A program made the translations under genes and the position numbers. From the NCBI RefSeq assembly GCF_025962655.1, contig NZ_JAGFPE010000001.1:124001-188000 (forward strand): DNA of 64,000 bases. The letters are read 5' to 3'. This document shows positions 8,377 to 18,876 of the stretch, piece by piece. A model generated the notes under the pieces. It was not told the origin of the DNA. It worked only from the letters and a program-made list of their open reading frames with translations, and did not search any database. Each line of letters starts with the position of its first letter. Within the stretch, counting starts at the first letter, position 1. The DNA is from Candidatus Symbiopectobacterium sp. NZEC151 (GTDB taxonomy: Bacteria > Pseudomonadota > Gammaproteobacteria > Enterobacterales > Enterobacteriaceae).

Positions 8377-10056
8377 ATGAGCTTTCTGAAGAACATCAGT
8401 ATAAGAGTTATGGTGTTGATGATTGTGGCGTTTCTCTTGGCAATCTGGGGCGTAGCATCTGGCTATAGCCTGTACTCCCTGCAACAGGCGACCCAGCTTA
8501 TCGCGCAAAGTGAAGTGCAAAAAAAGAGCCATGCGCAACTGCTCTACGGTGTTGAACAATCTTTTCGTGCCATGACGACGCTCGAACGGGCGGCAAACTA
8601 CACGCAAAACGGTGAGGCGGAAAATGCCCGGCAGGCGCTGGCGCAGGCGCAGCCGACGATTGCCAATGTGAAATCGGCGTTGGACGCGTTCAAAAACAGC
8701 GCGCACGGCGATGTCACATCCGCTGCGGTTGAGGGCGTGGTTCGCACTTGGTCGGCGTTGGTGACTTCTGCATTGGAACCGTTACAGCAGGCGTTGCAGC
8801 AAAATGATGCGGATGCGTTACGGCAACGTCTGAACCAAACCTCTCCCATGGTGAATGCCTTTGGCGATGAAATCAAACGCTACACCGATCAGGTTGCCGC
8901 ATCGCCCGCCATCGGCGAAGCGCAAGGCCACCACGAGAATAACCGTAATGCGCTGATTGCCGCCTTGCTTGTCGGGGTGTTGGCACTGTTTTTCACCGAA
9001 TATTATCTGAAAAATTATCTGGTGAAGCCGATCAGCGTGCTGAAATCCCATCTGGCACAATTAACGGCGGGGCGTTTGGGCTATGAACTCACCGAGTTTG
9101 GCCGCAACTGCGCGGGCCGTCTGATTCCCGATATCAAACTGCTACAGAAAACCTTGCGCGATACCGTCACCTCTATCCGACAAGGCGCAAGCGTTGTGCA
9201 GGATCGCACGGCCAACATCAAGGAGGGGAACGATAGCCTTTCCTCGCGCACCGAGCAGCAGGCGGCGGCGCTACAGCAGACCGCTGCCAGCATGGAACAG
9301 ATGAGCGCCACGGTAAAACAGAATACCGAAAACGTGCATCAGGCGCGTCGTTTGGCGCAGGATGCGTCAAATATGGCGAAACGCGGTGGTGACATCAGCA
9401 AAAATGTAATGCAAACCATGAATGACATCAGCGCCAGTTCGCGCAAGATCTCTGATATTAACACCGTGATTAATGGTATCGCGTTCCAGACCAATATCCT
9501 GGCGCTGAATGCGGCGGTAGAAGCGGCGCGGGCCGGTGAACAGGGCAAGGGTTTTGCCGTGGTGGCCGGTGAGGTGCGCAGTCTGGCGCAGCGCAGTGCT
9601 CAGGCGGCGAAAGAGATTGAAGCGCTGATTGCGGAATCAGTGACGCGTGTGTCAGCCGGGGCCAGTCAGGTGCAGCAATCCGGTGAAGCCATGAGTGGCA
9701 TTATCGAGTCAGTGAGCCACGTTAATGATGTGATCAGTGAAATTGCTGCGGCGACCGAGGAGCAGAGCCACGGCATTTCGCAAATCAGCCAAACGGTGCA
9801 TGAAATGGATCGTGTGACACAGCAGAATGCGGCGTTGGTGGTGCAGTCTGCCGAAGCGGCGGCCGAGTTGGAAGACGAAGCCGACGGCTTGTTGGCGGCG
9901 GTCGATGTGTTCCACCTGACGGAGTCAGCGCCTGCATCCCGACCGACACAGAGTGTCATTAAACCGCTGGTCAAACGGCCAGGCGTAGCGCCTCGACCCA
10001 CGGCGCTGCTTTCCGGCGGGCAGAACTCGGCCCATGGCGGCTGGGAGAAATTCTAA
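8377..10056 (+). CDS. Methyl-accepting chemotaxis protein
   Basis: Transmembrane chemoreceptor of 559 residues. TM1 is at about 10-32, a helical periplasmic ligand domain spans about 33-188, TM2 about 190-210, then HAMP and a long cytoplasmic coiled coil. The signalling tip reads NTVINGIAFQTNILALNAA around residue 365. The last residues, WEKF, resemble the WxxF tether that recruits the methylation enzymes, as in Tar and Tsr. GGAG precedes the start. It lies between hydN and the hyf operon, so sensing formate or a fermentation product is possible, but the ligand is not visible. A terminator follows. Confidence 0.95.
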   Translation: MSFLKNISIRVMVLMIVAFLLAIWGVASGYSLYSLQQATQLIAQSEVQKKSHAQLLYGVEQSFRAMTTLERAANYTQNGEAENARQALAQAQPTIANVKSALDAFKNSAHGDVTSAAVEGVVRTWSALVTSALEPLQQALQQNDADALRQRLNQTSPMVNAFGDEIKRYTDQVAASPAIGEAQGHHENNRNALIAALLVGVLALFFTEYYLKNYLVKPISVLKSHLAQLTAGRLGYELTEFGRNCAGRLIPDIKLLQKTLRDTVTSIRQGASVVQDRTANIKEGNDSLSSRTEQQAAALQQTAASMEQMSATVKQNTENVHQARRLAQDASNMAKRGGDISKNVMQTMNDISASSRKISDINTVINGIAFQTNILALNAAVEAARAGEQGKGFAVVAGEVRSLAQRSAQAAKEIEALIAESVTRVSAGASQVQQSGEAMSGIIESVSHVNDVISEIAAATEEQSHGISQISQTVHEMDRVTQQNAALVVQSAEAAAELEDEADGLLAAVDVFHLTESAPASRPTQSVIKPLVKRPGVAPRPTALLSGGQNSAHGGWEKF

Positions 10057-10069
10057 GCCGCAATAGCAA

Positions 10070-10100
10070 CGCCCCGCCTATCGCGGGGCGTTTTGCTTTT
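10070..10100. terminator. Intrinsic terminator after the chemoreceptor
   Basis: Stem CGCCCCGC-CTATC-GCGGGGCG followed by TTTTGCTTTT. It ends the chemoreceptor transcript and lies just past the 3' end of the hyf operon on the other strand. Confidence 0.85.
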
Positions 10101-10122
10101 TGATATCCGTAACTGTAAATGC

Positions 10123-10638
10123 TTACAATCGCGCGAATCCGCCGTCACCGTGCCAGTGCGGTAACTGCTGATAAATCTGCTCTACAGCCTGCGTGACTGC
10201 GCGGTTGACCGGGCAATAAAATGCCACCAGTGCTGGCTGAATGCCGACAAAAATCACTTCCGGAATAAACGTTTGCAGCGTATCAATCATAAAGGTGAGC
10301 GGCATGCTGTGGGTATTCATCAGCATATCTTCGGCAATGCGCGTCGGATCGACGATGCGTATGGCTCCCGGTTCGAGTCCCATGTCCGTGGCGTCTACCA
10401 CTAACAGGCGCTGCGGCGGCGCGGCGCGCAGGCGATGCACCGCATTTTCCGGGATGGCACCCCCGTCGATGACCGCCCAACCCGCTAGCGGGCTCTGTTG
10501 CAAGCGCTCGGCGAGCAACGGGCCTGCGCCGTCGTCACCCATCATCACATTGCCTACCGCCAGCACCATGTTGGGTGCGGAGCACTGCGTATCGGTATCA
10601 AGGGTGTCCAGACTGGCAAGATGCGTTTCCCAATCCAT
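10123..10638 (-). CDS. hycI: Hydrogenase maturation endopeptidase HycI
   Basis: Nickel-dependent protease that trims the C-terminus of the hydrogenase large subunit after nickel insertion. Core motifs are LAVGNVMMGDDGAGPLLAE (about 26-44) and VVDATDMGLEPG; the acidic residues in these and a downstream His (NTHSMP) are the usual nickel ligands. It is 171 residues, with about 20 extra N-terminal residues compared with E. coli HycI (156). GGAGG precedes the start, which supports that start. It is the last gene of the hyf operon, and its expected substrate is HyfG, which keeps a cleavable tail. Confidence 0.92.
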   Translation of the reverse strand: MDWETHLASLDTLDTDTQCSAPNMVLAVGNVMMGDDGAGPLLAERLQQSPLAGWAVIDGGAIPENAVHRLRAAPPQRLLVVDATDMGLEPGAIRIVDPTRIAEDMLMNTHSMPLTFMIDTLQTFIPEVIFVGIQPALVAFYCPVNRAVTQAVEQIYQQLPHWHGDGGFARL

Positions 10639-10641
10639 GGC

Positions 10642-11043
10642 TTACTCCTCCCTCCGTTTAACCATCAGGTACAGTGCAGACTCGCGCTCAATGGCGACCA
10701 GATAGTCGAGCAGGGTGGCGCTCCAGGCGGCAAAACGATCGCCGTTTCCCAGCGCGCTAAATGCCTGATGCAACAACCGGGTATGTGAACTGTCGAGGGT
10801 AATTTCGCCAAATTTCAGCAAGCCCGCCATTTTGCGCTGTGCATCACCGGCAGGCAATTGGGCTATCCATGTCTGATAGTCGTCGAGCGGGCACGTCAGC
10901 ACCGGTTTCAGGCAGTCGATCACGCCGACATGGTGGCCGATGGCCAGCGAATAATACATGACTTGCTGCGCCTGTTCCGGCACCTTCTCTTTACTGTCGA
11001 GAAACTTTTGGCTTAGCGCGTAAAAGATGACTTTTGCACTCAT
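10642..11043 (-). CDS. hyfJ: HyfJ/HycH formate hydrogenlyase maturation protein
   Basis: Small soluble protein (133 residues) of the HycH/HyfJ family, needed for assembly of formate hydrogenlyase but not a subunit of the complex. The segments [21 protein letters not shown] and [11 protein letters not shown] match E. coli HycH. Its start overlaps the end of hyfI by four bases, which indicates translational coupling. Confidence 0.88.
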   Translation of the reverse strand: MSAKVIFYALSQKFLDSKEKVPEQAQQVMYYSLAIGHHVGVIDCLKPVLTCPLDDYQTWIAQLPAGDAQRKMAGLLKFGEITLDSSHTRLLHQAFSALGNGDRFAAWSATLLDYLVAIERESALYLMVKRREE

Positions 11044-11846
11044 AGTGGCCGAACTCCCTGCTGCCAGCCGTGATATTGCGCCAGTAAGCGCCGCACGATT
11101 TCACTCAAACGCGGATCGTTTTGGTGTGCCAGATAGGCGTTAACGCGCGCCTCCAGCATCTCCTGCGGTGACTGGAGCAGCAGGTTGATAAACGCGTCGC
11201 TGATTTCTCGGCCCTGACGATAGCCCGCCATGCGTCTGGCTTCCCGCTCCAACTGCACGCGTAAATCCAGCGGCGCGTCAGGCAACAGCAGCGCGGCCTG
11301 CTCATCTTCTCCTTGTTGCGTGCTGACGCCCTGCAGTTTCTGCTCCAGCAACCCCAGCGCCACGGCAAAGCCGTATATCGTGGCGGCTGGCGTAGGGGGG
11401 CAGCCGGGGATATACACATCAATCGGCACGATGGTATCGCTGCCGCCCCACACGCAGTAGAGATCGTGGAAGATACCGCCGCCGCAGCCGCAGGCACCGT
11501 AGGAGATACAGATTTTCGGGTCGGGTGCAGATTCATAGGCACGCAGTGCCGGGCTGCGCATCGCCCGCGTGACCGCGCCGGTAAACAGCAGAATATCGGC
11601 ATGGCGCGGCGAGGCCACCACCTTGATGCCAAAACGCTCGGCATCGAAAACCGGGGTGATGGCGGAGAATATTTCGATTTCACAGCCGTTGCAGCCACCG
11701 CAGTCGACACGATAGACGTAGGCAGAACGCTGGATATCTTTCAGCAACGTTTTCTTTAACTGCTGGGTCTGTTCATCTAGCTGGATGGGCGTGCTGCGCG
11801 TATGGACCGATGAAGGAACATCTACGCCGTTGAGTGGTTCACTCAT
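11040..11846 (-). CDS. hyfI: Hydrogenase-4 small subunit (NuoB-like)
   Basis: Electron-transfer small subunit of the [NiFe] hydrogenase, homologous to HycG and to complex I NuoB, 268 residues. Ligands for the proximal [4Fe-4S] cluster are visible in CGGCNGCE (C49, C52, C55), ACGCGGG and PGCPP. It has no Tat signal, so it faces the cytoplasm. The first 40 residues are a variable extension. It overlaps hyfH upstream and hyfJ downstream by a few bases. Confidence 0.92.
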   Translation of the reverse strand: MSEPLNGVDVPSSVHTRSTPIQLDEQTQQLKKTLLKDIQRSAYVYRVDCGGCNGCEIEIFSAITPVFDAERFGIKVVASPRHADILLFTGAVTRAMRSPALRAYESAPDPKICISYGACGCGGGIFHDLYCVWGGSDTIVPIDVYIPGCPPTPAATIYGFAVALGLLEQKLQGVSTQQGEDEQAALLLPDAPLDLRVQLEREARRMAGYRQGREISDAFINLLLQSPQEMLEARVNAYLAHQNDPRLSEIVRRLLAQYHGWQQGVRPL

Positions 11847-12420
11847 GATGGCCCCCTTGACTGAAAGCCGCCGCAGGCGGCGTGATAAAATGCTGGCTCA
11901 GCGTTACGTTACCTTTATGCGGCATGCTCTGTTTGCGTTTGCATTCCGGGCAGGTTTCGAACTGCGCGCGTCGGGCTTCTGCATCTTCCGCCGACATGCC
12001 AGCCTGTTGCAGCAGGGCTACCGTATAAGCCACCTCTTTCTCCGGGGCGAAGGGGCGGTGGCATTCGTGGCATGCCAGCAGTCGGAAGGTGGCGCGTTGA
12101 AACAGATCCGCTTTATTGGCGACAGCCATCTCAAACTCTTGCGACAGCACGATCGCACGCGTCGGGCACACTTCCTCGCAGCGTCCGCAAAAAATGCAGC
12201 GTCCGAGAAACAGTTGCCAGGTACGGGTGCCGTTCACCACATCGGTTTCCATGGTCAGCGCATTAGCCGGACAGGCAACGGTGCAGGCCGCACAGGCAAT
12301 GCACTGCTCGGGGTCGTACTGCGGTTTGCCGCGAAACCCGGCGGGCACCTCGAGCGGTGCAAACGGGTATTTGACCGTACTGTTGCCCGCGTCGCGCAGG
12401 ATTTTGAACAGTTTTAACAT
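11839..12420 (-). CDS. hyfH: Hydrogenase-4 ferredoxin subunit (NuoI-like)
   Basis: Two-cluster ferredoxin of the HycF/NuoI type, 193 residues. It links the electron-input proteins to the small subunit. Ligand sets are [12 protein letters not shown] (about 40-51) and [12 protein letters not shown] (about 75-86). A C-terminal pair of CxxC motifs (CHEC, CPEC) probably binds one more metal. The start is preceded by GAGG. It sits between hyfG and hyfI and overlaps hyfI. Confidence 0.92.
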   Translation of the reverse strand: MLKLFKILRDAGNSTVKYPFAPLEVPAGFRGKPQYDPEQCIACAACTVACPANALTMETDVVNGTRTWQLFLGRCIFCGRCEEVCPTRAIVLSQEFEMAVANKADLFQRATFRLLACHECHRPFAPEKEVAYTVALLQQAGMSAEDAEARRAQFETCPECKRKQSMPHKGNVTLSQHFITPPAAAFSQGGHHE

Positions 12421-12432
12421 GGTGTCATCCCT

Positions 12433-14172
12433 CTATTTCAGCGGCGAACGCGTGCGTTCAAGCCCATAGCGCTCGATCTCTTTATAGGGCACGGTAGTGA
12501 TTTTCTGTTTGCGCACGTCGATCAGCGTCACCCGATCGGTACAGGAGTAGCACGGGTCCAGGCTGCCGATGATCAGCGGCGCGTCGGACACCGTATTACC
12601 GCGCAGCATATAGCGCAGCACCGGCCAGTTGGCGTAGGTAGCGGCACGGCAGCGCCAGCGGAACAGTTTCTGGTTATCGCCGGTCATGCTCCAGTGCACG
12701 TCTTCGCCACGCGGCGCTTCTGCGTACCCCAGGGCGAACTGATAAGGTTTATACGCAAACCCTTCGGTCAACAGCGGGCCTTCGGGCAGATTGTCCAAAC
12801 CGTATTCCACGATAGCCAACGAGGTCAGCACTTCGCGAATGCGCACCAGCACACGGGAATAGACGTCCCCGGCGCTCAGGTGGTGCAGTTCCATCGGCAA
12901 ATCCAGGTAGGCGGAGTAGGGGTGATCGATACGCATGTCGCGTTGGAAGCCGCTGGCGCGAATCATCGGGCCCACCGGGCTGTAATCACGTGCCACCTGT
13001 GATGACAAAATGCCAATGCCCTGCGTGCGTTGCAGCATATTAGGCGTATTCAGCAGCATGTCAGAGAGTTGCATAACTTCGGTGCGCATCTCACGAATCA
13101 GCTTGATGGTTTTCAGCCTGTCCTCTTTCAGAATATCGCGGCGAATGCCGCCAATCAGGTTCAGGCCATAGGTTTTACGCGCGCCGGTCAGCATTTCGGC
13201 AATGGTCATGGATTTTTCGCGGATGCGAAAGAATTGCATAAACCCGGTATCAAAACCGACGAAGTGGCTCGACAGACCGATGTTCAGCAGGTGACTGTGC
13301 AGGCGCTCCACTTCCAGCAGAATACTGCGAATGGCGTGTGCCCGTGGCGGCACCACAATGCCCATCGCATTTTCGATCGACGTGGTGTAGGCCACGCTGT
13401 GGGTGAAACCGCAGATGCCACAGACCCGGTCGGACAGGAAGGTGACTTCGTTATAGCCCATACGGGTTTCCGCCAGTTTCTCCATGCCGCGGTGGACGTA
13501 GAACAGCCGGTAGTCGGCGTCGATAATTTGCTCGCCGTCGACAAACAGGCGGAAGTGACCGGGTTCGTCGGAGGTGATGTGCAGCGGCCCAATCGGCACC
13601 ACGCGGGTGTCGCCAGTGGCTTCGTTCACAAAGGAGTAGGTTTCATTATCCTGTGTCGGTGCCGGGCGCTGGCGGTAATCCATTGCATCTTTGCGCAGCG
13701 GGTAAAGATCGTCCGGCCAATCATCGGGCAACACCAGACGGCGTTCGTCCGGCAGACCGACGGGGATCAGGCCATACATATCGCGCACTTCGCGCTCGCC
13801 CCACACGGCGGCAGGCACGCGCGGCGTCACCGAGGGAAATTCAGGGTTGATCGGGTCTACCAGTGCCTTGACGATCACCCAGCATTTTTCTCCCTGTTCC
13901 ATCGACAGCACATAGTAAATGGCAAAATAGCCGTTCAACGTCCGCTCATCGTTACCAAACAGGACTGACAGCCAACCGCCATGCTGATAGTAGAGATGCT
14001 CCACCACATCCGGCAGGCTTGCCAGTTTCACCGTCAGCGTCAACTGGTCGTCGGTTTGCCACGCCTGTTCCAGTATGGCGTGGGGGAACCGCTGCTGCAC
14101 CTGCGCGGCATAACCCGCGCCGCGTTTGGCGTTGGTTGCAGCAGCCACGGGGGGAGTAGGATGTTCATTCAT
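12433..14172 (-). CDS. hyfG: Hydrogenase-4 large catalytic subunit
   Basis: Proton-reducing [NiFe] subunit, a fusion of a NuoC-like N-terminal domain (about 20-170) and a NuoD/HycE-like catalytic domain. The four nickel-binding cysteines are in VCGICG (C251, C254) and DPCYSC (C541, C544). DPCYSCTDR is followed by a 32-residue tail that HycI should remove after Arg547, as in HycE. It is 579 residues from ATG 14172, which AGGAG precedes; a GTG one codon earlier is also possible. The start overlaps the end of hyfF. Confidence 0.95.
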   Translation of the reverse strand: MNEHPTPPVAAATNAKRGAGYAAQVQQRFPHAILEQAWQTDDQLTLTVKLASLPDVVEHLYYQHGGWLSVLFGNDERTLNGYFAIYYVLSMEQGEKCWVIVKALVDPINPEFPSVTPRVPAAVWGEREVRDMYGLIPVGLPDERRLVLPDDWPDDLYPLRKDAMDYRQRPAPTQDNETYSFVNEATGDTRVVPIGPLHITSDEPGHFRLFVDGEQIIDADYRLFYVHRGMEKLAETRMGYNEVTFLSDRVCGICGFTHSVAYTTSIENAMGIVVPPRAHAIRSILLEVERLHSHLLNIGLSSHFVGFDTGFMQFFRIREKSMTIAEMLTGARKTYGLNLIGGIRRDILKEDRLKTIKLIREMRTEVMQLSDMLLNTPNMLQRTQGIGILSSQVARDYSPVGPMIRASGFQRDMRIDHPYSAYLDLPMELHHLSAGDVYSRVLVRIREVLTSLAIVEYGLDNLPEGPLLTEGFAYKPYQFALGYAEAPRGEDVHWSMTGDNQKLFRWRCRAATYANWPVLRYMLRGNTVSDAPLIIGSLDPCYSCTDRVTLIDVRKQKITTVPYKEIERYGLERTRSPLK

Positions 14173-15748
14173 CACGGGACGTCTCCTGACGAGAAAGGGT
14201 AAGCGGTGCGCGTTCGATCGGCGACAGTGCCGTGGCAGTGGCGGCCTCGGTGGTGTGCGATTGCAACACCAGCGCGCTGGCGCTTTCCAGTAAACGGGTA
14301 ACGGGTTGTGGAATATGCGTGCCCATCAGCAGCATTAATGCCAGCAGAATCGCCATCGGTGCGGTGGTCAGAATGCCTAACTCACCTTTGCTGACGGCAG
14401 CGGGGCTGTTGCCCAACACGGTGCTGGCGACCATGCGTACCAACCCAGCCAGCACGATAGTCAACAGAAACAGCAACACGATAACCAGCCACAGATAGCC
14501 CGCATTGATGCCGGCGGTGACGGTCATAAACTCGCTTAAAAACAGATTGAATGGCGGCATGCCGCCCAGCGCCAGTGCGCCACCGGCCAGCAGCGCGCCG
14601 GTAATCGGGGTGACACGCAGGATGCCCTTCACCGCATCCATATCGCGCGTGCCATATTTAAGCAGCACGTTGCCGGAGCCGCAGAACAGCAGGGTTTTCG
14701 CCAGACTGTGATTCAGCGTGTGCAACAGTGCCGCCAGCACGCCGAGCGGGCCACCAATACCGAGCGCCACGGCAATCAATCCCATATTTTCCACGCTGGA
14801 GTAGGCGAGCAGACGTTTCATGTCGCGCTGAACCAGAATCAGAAACGCGGCCACCGCGACAGACAGCAGCCCGAACACCAGCAACAGTCGCTGCGGAAAT
14901 ACCGGGCCGATGGCGGCGCTGACGATCATGGTATAACGCACGATAACCAGCAGCGCGCAGTTGAGCAGCACGGCAGAAAGCAGGGCGCTGGTCGGGCTGG
15001 GCGCTTCGCTGTGGGCATCCGGTAACCAGGCGTGCATCGGGAACAACCCGGTCTTGGTGCCGAAGCCGATGATGACGAAGATAAACGCCAGATGCATCAG
15101 CGTGCTGTCCAGTTCGGAAGCGTGTTGCAGCACGTCGGTCCAGAAGATGGCATCACCCGGTGTTGCCATCACGTTGGCGGCGTTGGCGTAGACCAATACG
15201 GTGCCGTATAACCCAAATGCGACCCCGACAGTACAAATGATGACATACTTCCAGGCGGCCTCCAGCGACGAGCGCTGGCCGTACAGGCCAACCAGAAATG
15301 CAGAGCTGAGCGTGGTGGCCTCAATCGCGGCCCACATCACAATCAGGTTGTTACTGGTGATCACCAGTAACATGGTGAACAGAAACAGGTGGAAGAAGCC
15401 GTAGTAGTGGCACAACGTCGGGACAGAGACCTCGCCGCTGTTCACTTCATGGTTCATATATCCCACTGAGTAAAGCCCGGTGAGAAAGCCGATAATGCCG
15501 AGAATGGCGAGAAACAGCGCGCTCAGGCTATCCAGATGCAGCCAGCGATGTGCTGCCAGAATCTCGCCCTGAGAAGCAATCATGCCCACCACGTACAGCG
15601 ACAGCACCAGCAGCAGGCTGATGCCGCACAGGTGAATAATGCTCACCGCCGTGCGCGCCGCGCCGCCGCACCAGCGGCAGAGAAACGCCAGCAGCGCGGT
15701 GATGAACGGCGTGGCAAGCAGGGTGAAAAGCAAGGTCGAACTGGTCAT
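14165..15748 (-). CDS. hyfF: Hydrogenase-4 membrane subunit HyfF (NuoL/M/N-like)
   Basis: Antiporter-like membrane subunit with about 14 hydrophobic helices, 527 residues (E. coli HyfF 526). The segment [29 protein letters not shown] carries the conserved Lys and Pro of proton-pumping families. [19 protein letters not shown] marks another conserved helix. It is found in hydrogenase-4 but not in hydrogenase-3 complexes, which makes this an FHL-2 type machine. Gap to hyfE is four bases. Confidence 0.92.
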   Translation of the reverse strand: MTSSTLLFTLLATPFITALLAFLCRWCGGAARTAVSIIHLCGISLLLVLSLYVVGMIASQGEILAAHRWLHLDSLSALFLAILGIIGFLTGLYSVGYMNHEVNSGEVSVPTLCHYYGFFHLFLFTMLLVITSNNLIVMWAAIEATTLSSAFLVGLYGQRSSLEAAWKYVIICTVGVAFGLYGTVLVYANAANVMATPGDAIFWTDVLQHASELDSTLMHLAFIFVIIGFGTKTGLFPMHAWLPDAHSEAPSPTSALLSAVLLNCALLVIVRYTMIVSAAIGPVFPQRLLLVFGLLSVAVAAFLILVQRDMKRLLAYSSVENMGLIAVALGIGGPLGVLAALLHTLNHSLAKTLLFCGSGNVLLKYGTRDMDAVKGILRVTPITGALLAGGALALGGMPPFNLFLSEFMTVTAGINAGYLWLVIVLLFLLTIVLAGLVRMVASTVLGNSPAAVSKGELGILTTAPMAILLALMLLMGTHIPQPVTRLLESASALVLQSHTTEAATATALSPIERAPLTLSRQETSRDE

Positions 15749-15752
15749 GCGC

Positions 15753-16403
15753 TTACCCCTTCAGTGCCGTAAGTTGTTGAACATCCAAGGTATGCAAGGT
15801 GCGATGGATTTTGCGTGCCATCAGCGCCATGACGATAACGGCAAAGATGGCGTCGGTGGCGATACCAATCTCCACCAGCTCCGGCGCGCGGTGCGCCAGC
15901 AGCGCCAATGTCAGATGCGCGCCGTTCTCCATCAGGCAATAGCCAAATACCTGTTTGAGGATGTTACGTTGGGTGACGATACACAGCAGACCGATCATAA
16001 AGTGACCGAGCGACACCGCGAGCGCCGGTTTGAGCGCACTGACCATCGGCAGTTGCACCGGGGCCACCACAAAGTAGCTCAGCACCACAATCAATACCGC
16101 CAGTAGCAAGATAGCCACCGGGCTGATAATGCCGCCGTCGGCGCTGGGGTCGTCAAGTCGACGAAAGGCGCGATACATGATGGCGGGCACCAGAATCACT
16201 TTGGTGACCAGCGCGGTCAGCGACCAGAGATACAGCTCGTGCGCTTGCAACAGGTTTGCCAGCGCGACGAATATCAGCACCAGCACCAGCGATTGCAACG
16301 CGTAGAGTAACGATGAGGTGGTAGGCCGTTTGGCGACGATCACCAATAGAGAGGTGATGATCAACAGTCCGGCCAAATTGTTGACGATAAGCGAACCAGT
16401 CAT
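15753..16403 (-). CDS. hyfE: Hydrogenase-4 membrane subunit HyfE (NuoK-like region)
   Basis: Small integral membrane protein with about six helices, 216 residues, the exact length of E. coli HyfE. The N-terminal part resembles NuoK. The segment [28 protein letters not shown] carries the conserved acidic residue within the membrane. It is diagnostic of hydrogenase-4 and absent from the hyc operon. It lies between hyfD and hyfF. Confidence 0.92.
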   Translation of the reverse strand: MTGSLIVNNLAGLLIITSLLVIVAKRPTTSSLLYALQSLVLVLIFVALANLLQAHELYLWSLTALVTKVILVPAIMYRAFRRLDDPSADGGIISPVAILLLAVLIVVLSYFVVAPVQLPMVSALKPALAVSLGHFMIGLLCIVTQRNILKQVFGYCLMENGAHLTLALLAHRAPELVEIGIATDAIFAVIVMALMARKIHRTLHTLDVQQLTALKG

Positions 16404-16427
16404 TTCATTTTCTCCTTTCGCCCGTGC

Positions 16428-17882
16428 CTATTGCAGCCACAGCGCAGCAAACACGCTGGAACACAGCGACATGATGATTAACACCACCAACACGCCCTGC
16501 ATGGTGACAGGGAGCGGTGCCGCCGTTGCCACCTCTTCCGACGGCTCACCCGGTACCGTGCGTCCGAACCAGTAAAGGAACCAGGCAAAGCTGGCGACGG
16601 ACTCCACTAACGCGATCGCCAGTAGCGGTAACAGCCAGAGGTGCTCTGCCGAAAGCGAGAAACCGGCGGCAAACAGCGGGAATTTGCTGAAGAAACCGTT
16701 AAACGGCGGCACCCCGGTAATCGCCAACGCGGCCACGCAAAAACCAATGCCGAGCAACGGCGTTTTACGCATCAATCCTTTCAGTCGTGGCAACATGCGG
16801 GTGCCGCAGCTGTAGCTGAGCGCACCGGCGACCAGGAAGAACAGGCTCTTGGCGAACGCGTGGTTGAAGATGTAGGCAATCCCAGCGTCAAACGCCATGC
16901 GTGAGCCGAAGGTCGCCAGTGACAGTGCGAAAAAGATGTACGACAGTTGGGTGATGGTGGAGTAGGCCAGCAGGCGTTTCATGTCCTTCTGCGGTAAATA
17001 CATCAGAAAGCCGTACACCAGCGTGAAGGTGGCCATTACCAGCCCGACCACGCCGATCACATGCGGGATGTCGTCCGTCGCCAGAATGGCGCGGGCAAAA
17101 ATATACACGCCCACTTTCACCATCGAGGCGGCGTGCAGATAGGCACTGACCGGCGTCGGTGCTTCCATCGCATCCGGCAGCCAGACGTGCAGCGGCCACT
17201 GGGCCGATTTCCCCCAGGCGGCGAACATGATGCCAGCGAACACCACAATTTTGTCGGCACTGTCTAACTGGCTGATGGCGCTCAGAGCAAAGGTGCCGGT
17301 TTTGGCAAACAGCCAGGCGGTGGCAAGGTAGAGGCCGATAGAGGCCACGTGGGTGATCAACAGCGCTTTTAACGCCGAGCGCAGCGGCTTGGGTTGCTGG
17401 TAGTAACCAATCAACGCCCAGGAACACCCGCCGGTGATTTCGAAAAACAGCAACTGCCCGAGCAGCGTTGAGGAGAGCGTCAGGCCTGCCATCGCCCCGA
17501 TGAACACCAGCAGAAACGCATAGTAGCGATTGGTGCCTTCGTGCGGGTGCTCCCGGTTGCCTGAGGTCAGATAGCCGCAGGAGTAGACGCTGACCAGCAG
17601 GCCGAGGAACACCACGGCAAAACCAATGAGCAGGCTGACGCGGTCAAACACAAAGCCGAACAGCTCGGCGTCGCCGTAGCGATACAGCGTAATCACCGTA
17701 TCGTGCTGCCCTGCCGCATGCCAGCCCCAGGCCAGCGACGCCATACCTAACGTCGCCAACAGGGCAAACAGACTGCACAGCACTTTGGCGTGACGCTGTG
17801 GCGCAATGGCAATCCACAGCGCGCCGATAAAGGGCAGCAGCAGCGTCGCCAGCGCGCGACTTTCTATAACGAACGTATCCAT
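16428..17882 (-). CDS. hyfD: Hydrogenase-4 membrane subunit HyfD (NuoL/M/N-like)
   Basis: Antiporter-like membrane subunit, 484 residues, about 14 helices. Conserved segments are AAWGKSAQWPLHVWLPDAMEAPTPVSAYLHAASMVKVG (lysines and histidines of the proton path) and LLAYSTITQLSYIFFALSL. Like HyfE and HyfF it is an extra membrane module compared with hydrogenase-3 and may allow ion pumping. A short spacer separates it from hyfC. Confidence 0.92.
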   Translation of the reverse strand: MDTFVIESRALATLLLPFIGALWIAIAPQRHAKVLCSLFALLATLGMASLAWGWHAAGQHDTVITLYRYGDAELFGFVFDRVSLLIGFAVVFLGLLVSVYSCGYLTSGNREHPHEGTNRYYAFLLVFIGAMAGLTLSSTLLGQLLFFEITGGCSWALIGYYQQPKPLRSALKALLITHVASIGLYLATAWLFAKTGTFALSAISQLDSADKIVVFAGIMFAAWGKSAQWPLHVWLPDAMEAPTPVSAYLHAASMVKVGVYIFARAILATDDIPHVIGVVGLVMATFTLVYGFLMYLPQKDMKRLLAYSTITQLSYIFFALSLATFGSRMAFDAGIAYIFNHAFAKSLFFLVAGALSYSCGTRMLPRLKGLMRKTPLLGIGFCVAALAITGVPPFNGFFSKFPLFAAGFSLSAEHLWLLPLLAIALVESVASFAWFLYWFGRTVPGEPSEEVATAAPLPVTMQGVLVVLIIMSLCSSVFAALWLQ

Positions 17883-17897
17883 AATCGCGATGGGCTC

Positions 17898-18866
17898 CTA
17901 TAGACCGGTGAGGTAAAAAACAAAGGCCAGCGCGGCGATACCGAATCCGAGCCAGGTAACGCGCCCGGTCAGCAGAAAGCGCCCGCGCGCCAGGCTGTTT
18001 TCAAACACCGCAGCGGCGACAAACACCAGCAACAGCTTTAATAGCAGCGTGATGCTGCCCCACAGCATGGCACCGAGGGTGAAGCTGTCCGCCTTGCCAA
18101 ACGGCACGAAAATGGAGAGAAACAGCACCGCTACCACTACCTGCTTGAGGCTGATCCCCCATTTCACCAGAGCCAGTCCGGCACCAGAATATTCGGTCAA
18201 CGGGCCTTCCTGTAGCTCCTGTTCAGCCTCGGCAACGTCGAAAGGAATTTTCCCCATCTCGATAAAGGTGGCGAAAGCGCAGGCCAGCAGCGCCAGACCG
18301 GTCGCGGTAGGCGAGAGCCAGGCCCCCTCTGCCAGCACATGGCTGATATTGCCGATATTGGTTGAACCGGCAATCAGCGCCACCACCAACAGAGACAGAA
18401 TCAAAATCGGCTCGACCAAAATACCGAGCGTCAGTTCGCGGCTGGCACCGATACCGGCAAACGGGCTGCCGGAATCCAGTCCTGCCAGTGAAAAGAAGAA
18501 GCGAAACAGGGCAAACAGATAGAGCAGGGTGATGATGTCGCCACCGGCACCAAACGGCGAACGCAGCGTCACGGCCGGCAGCGTCATGGCAACCAACAGC
18601 ATGGAGCCGATCAGCACAAAGGGCATCAGGCGAAACACGCCGCCAGCGTGCTCCGGCGCGACGGATTGCCGCTTCAGCAGCTTGATGATGTCGCGGTAGT
18701 CCTGTAACAGTCCCGGCCCTTGACGCGAATGCATCTTGGCGCGAATCACCCGCGCCAGCCCGGAGAACAGCGGGGCAAGCGCGAAGAGCGCCAGCGCCTG
18801 TAACAAGGCGCACACCAGACGGATGAGGAGCGGGGCGGCACCGGATAACGTGGTTTCAGTAAACAT
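17898..18866 (-). CDS. hyfC: Hydrogenase-4 membrane subunit HyfC (NuoH/HycD-like)
   Basis: NuoH-like membrane anchor that connects the soluble hydrogenase arm to the membrane arm, 322 residues and about eight helices. Conserved marks are SRQGPGLLQDYRDIIKLLKRQ near the N-terminus and the cytoplasmic loop IPFDVAEAEQELQEGPLTEYSGAGLAL. Gap to hyfB is ten bases. Confidence 0.92.
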   Translation of the reverse strand: MFTETTLSGAAPLLIRLVCALLQALALFALAPLFSGLARVIRAKMHSRQGPGLLQDYRDIIKLLKRQSVAPEHAGGVFRLMPFVLIGSMLLVAMTLPAVTLRSPFGAGGDIITLLYLFALFRFFFSLAGLDSGSPFAGIGASRELTLGILVEPILILSLLVVALIAGSTNIGNISHVLAEGAWLSPTATGLALLACAFATFIEMGKIPFDVAEAEQELQEGPLTEYSGAGLALVKWGISLKQVVVAVLFLSIFVPFGKADSFTLGAMLWGSITLLLKLLLVFVAAAVFENSLARGRFLLTGRVTWLGFGIAALAFVFYLTGL

Positions 18867-18876
18867 CGGATTCTCC

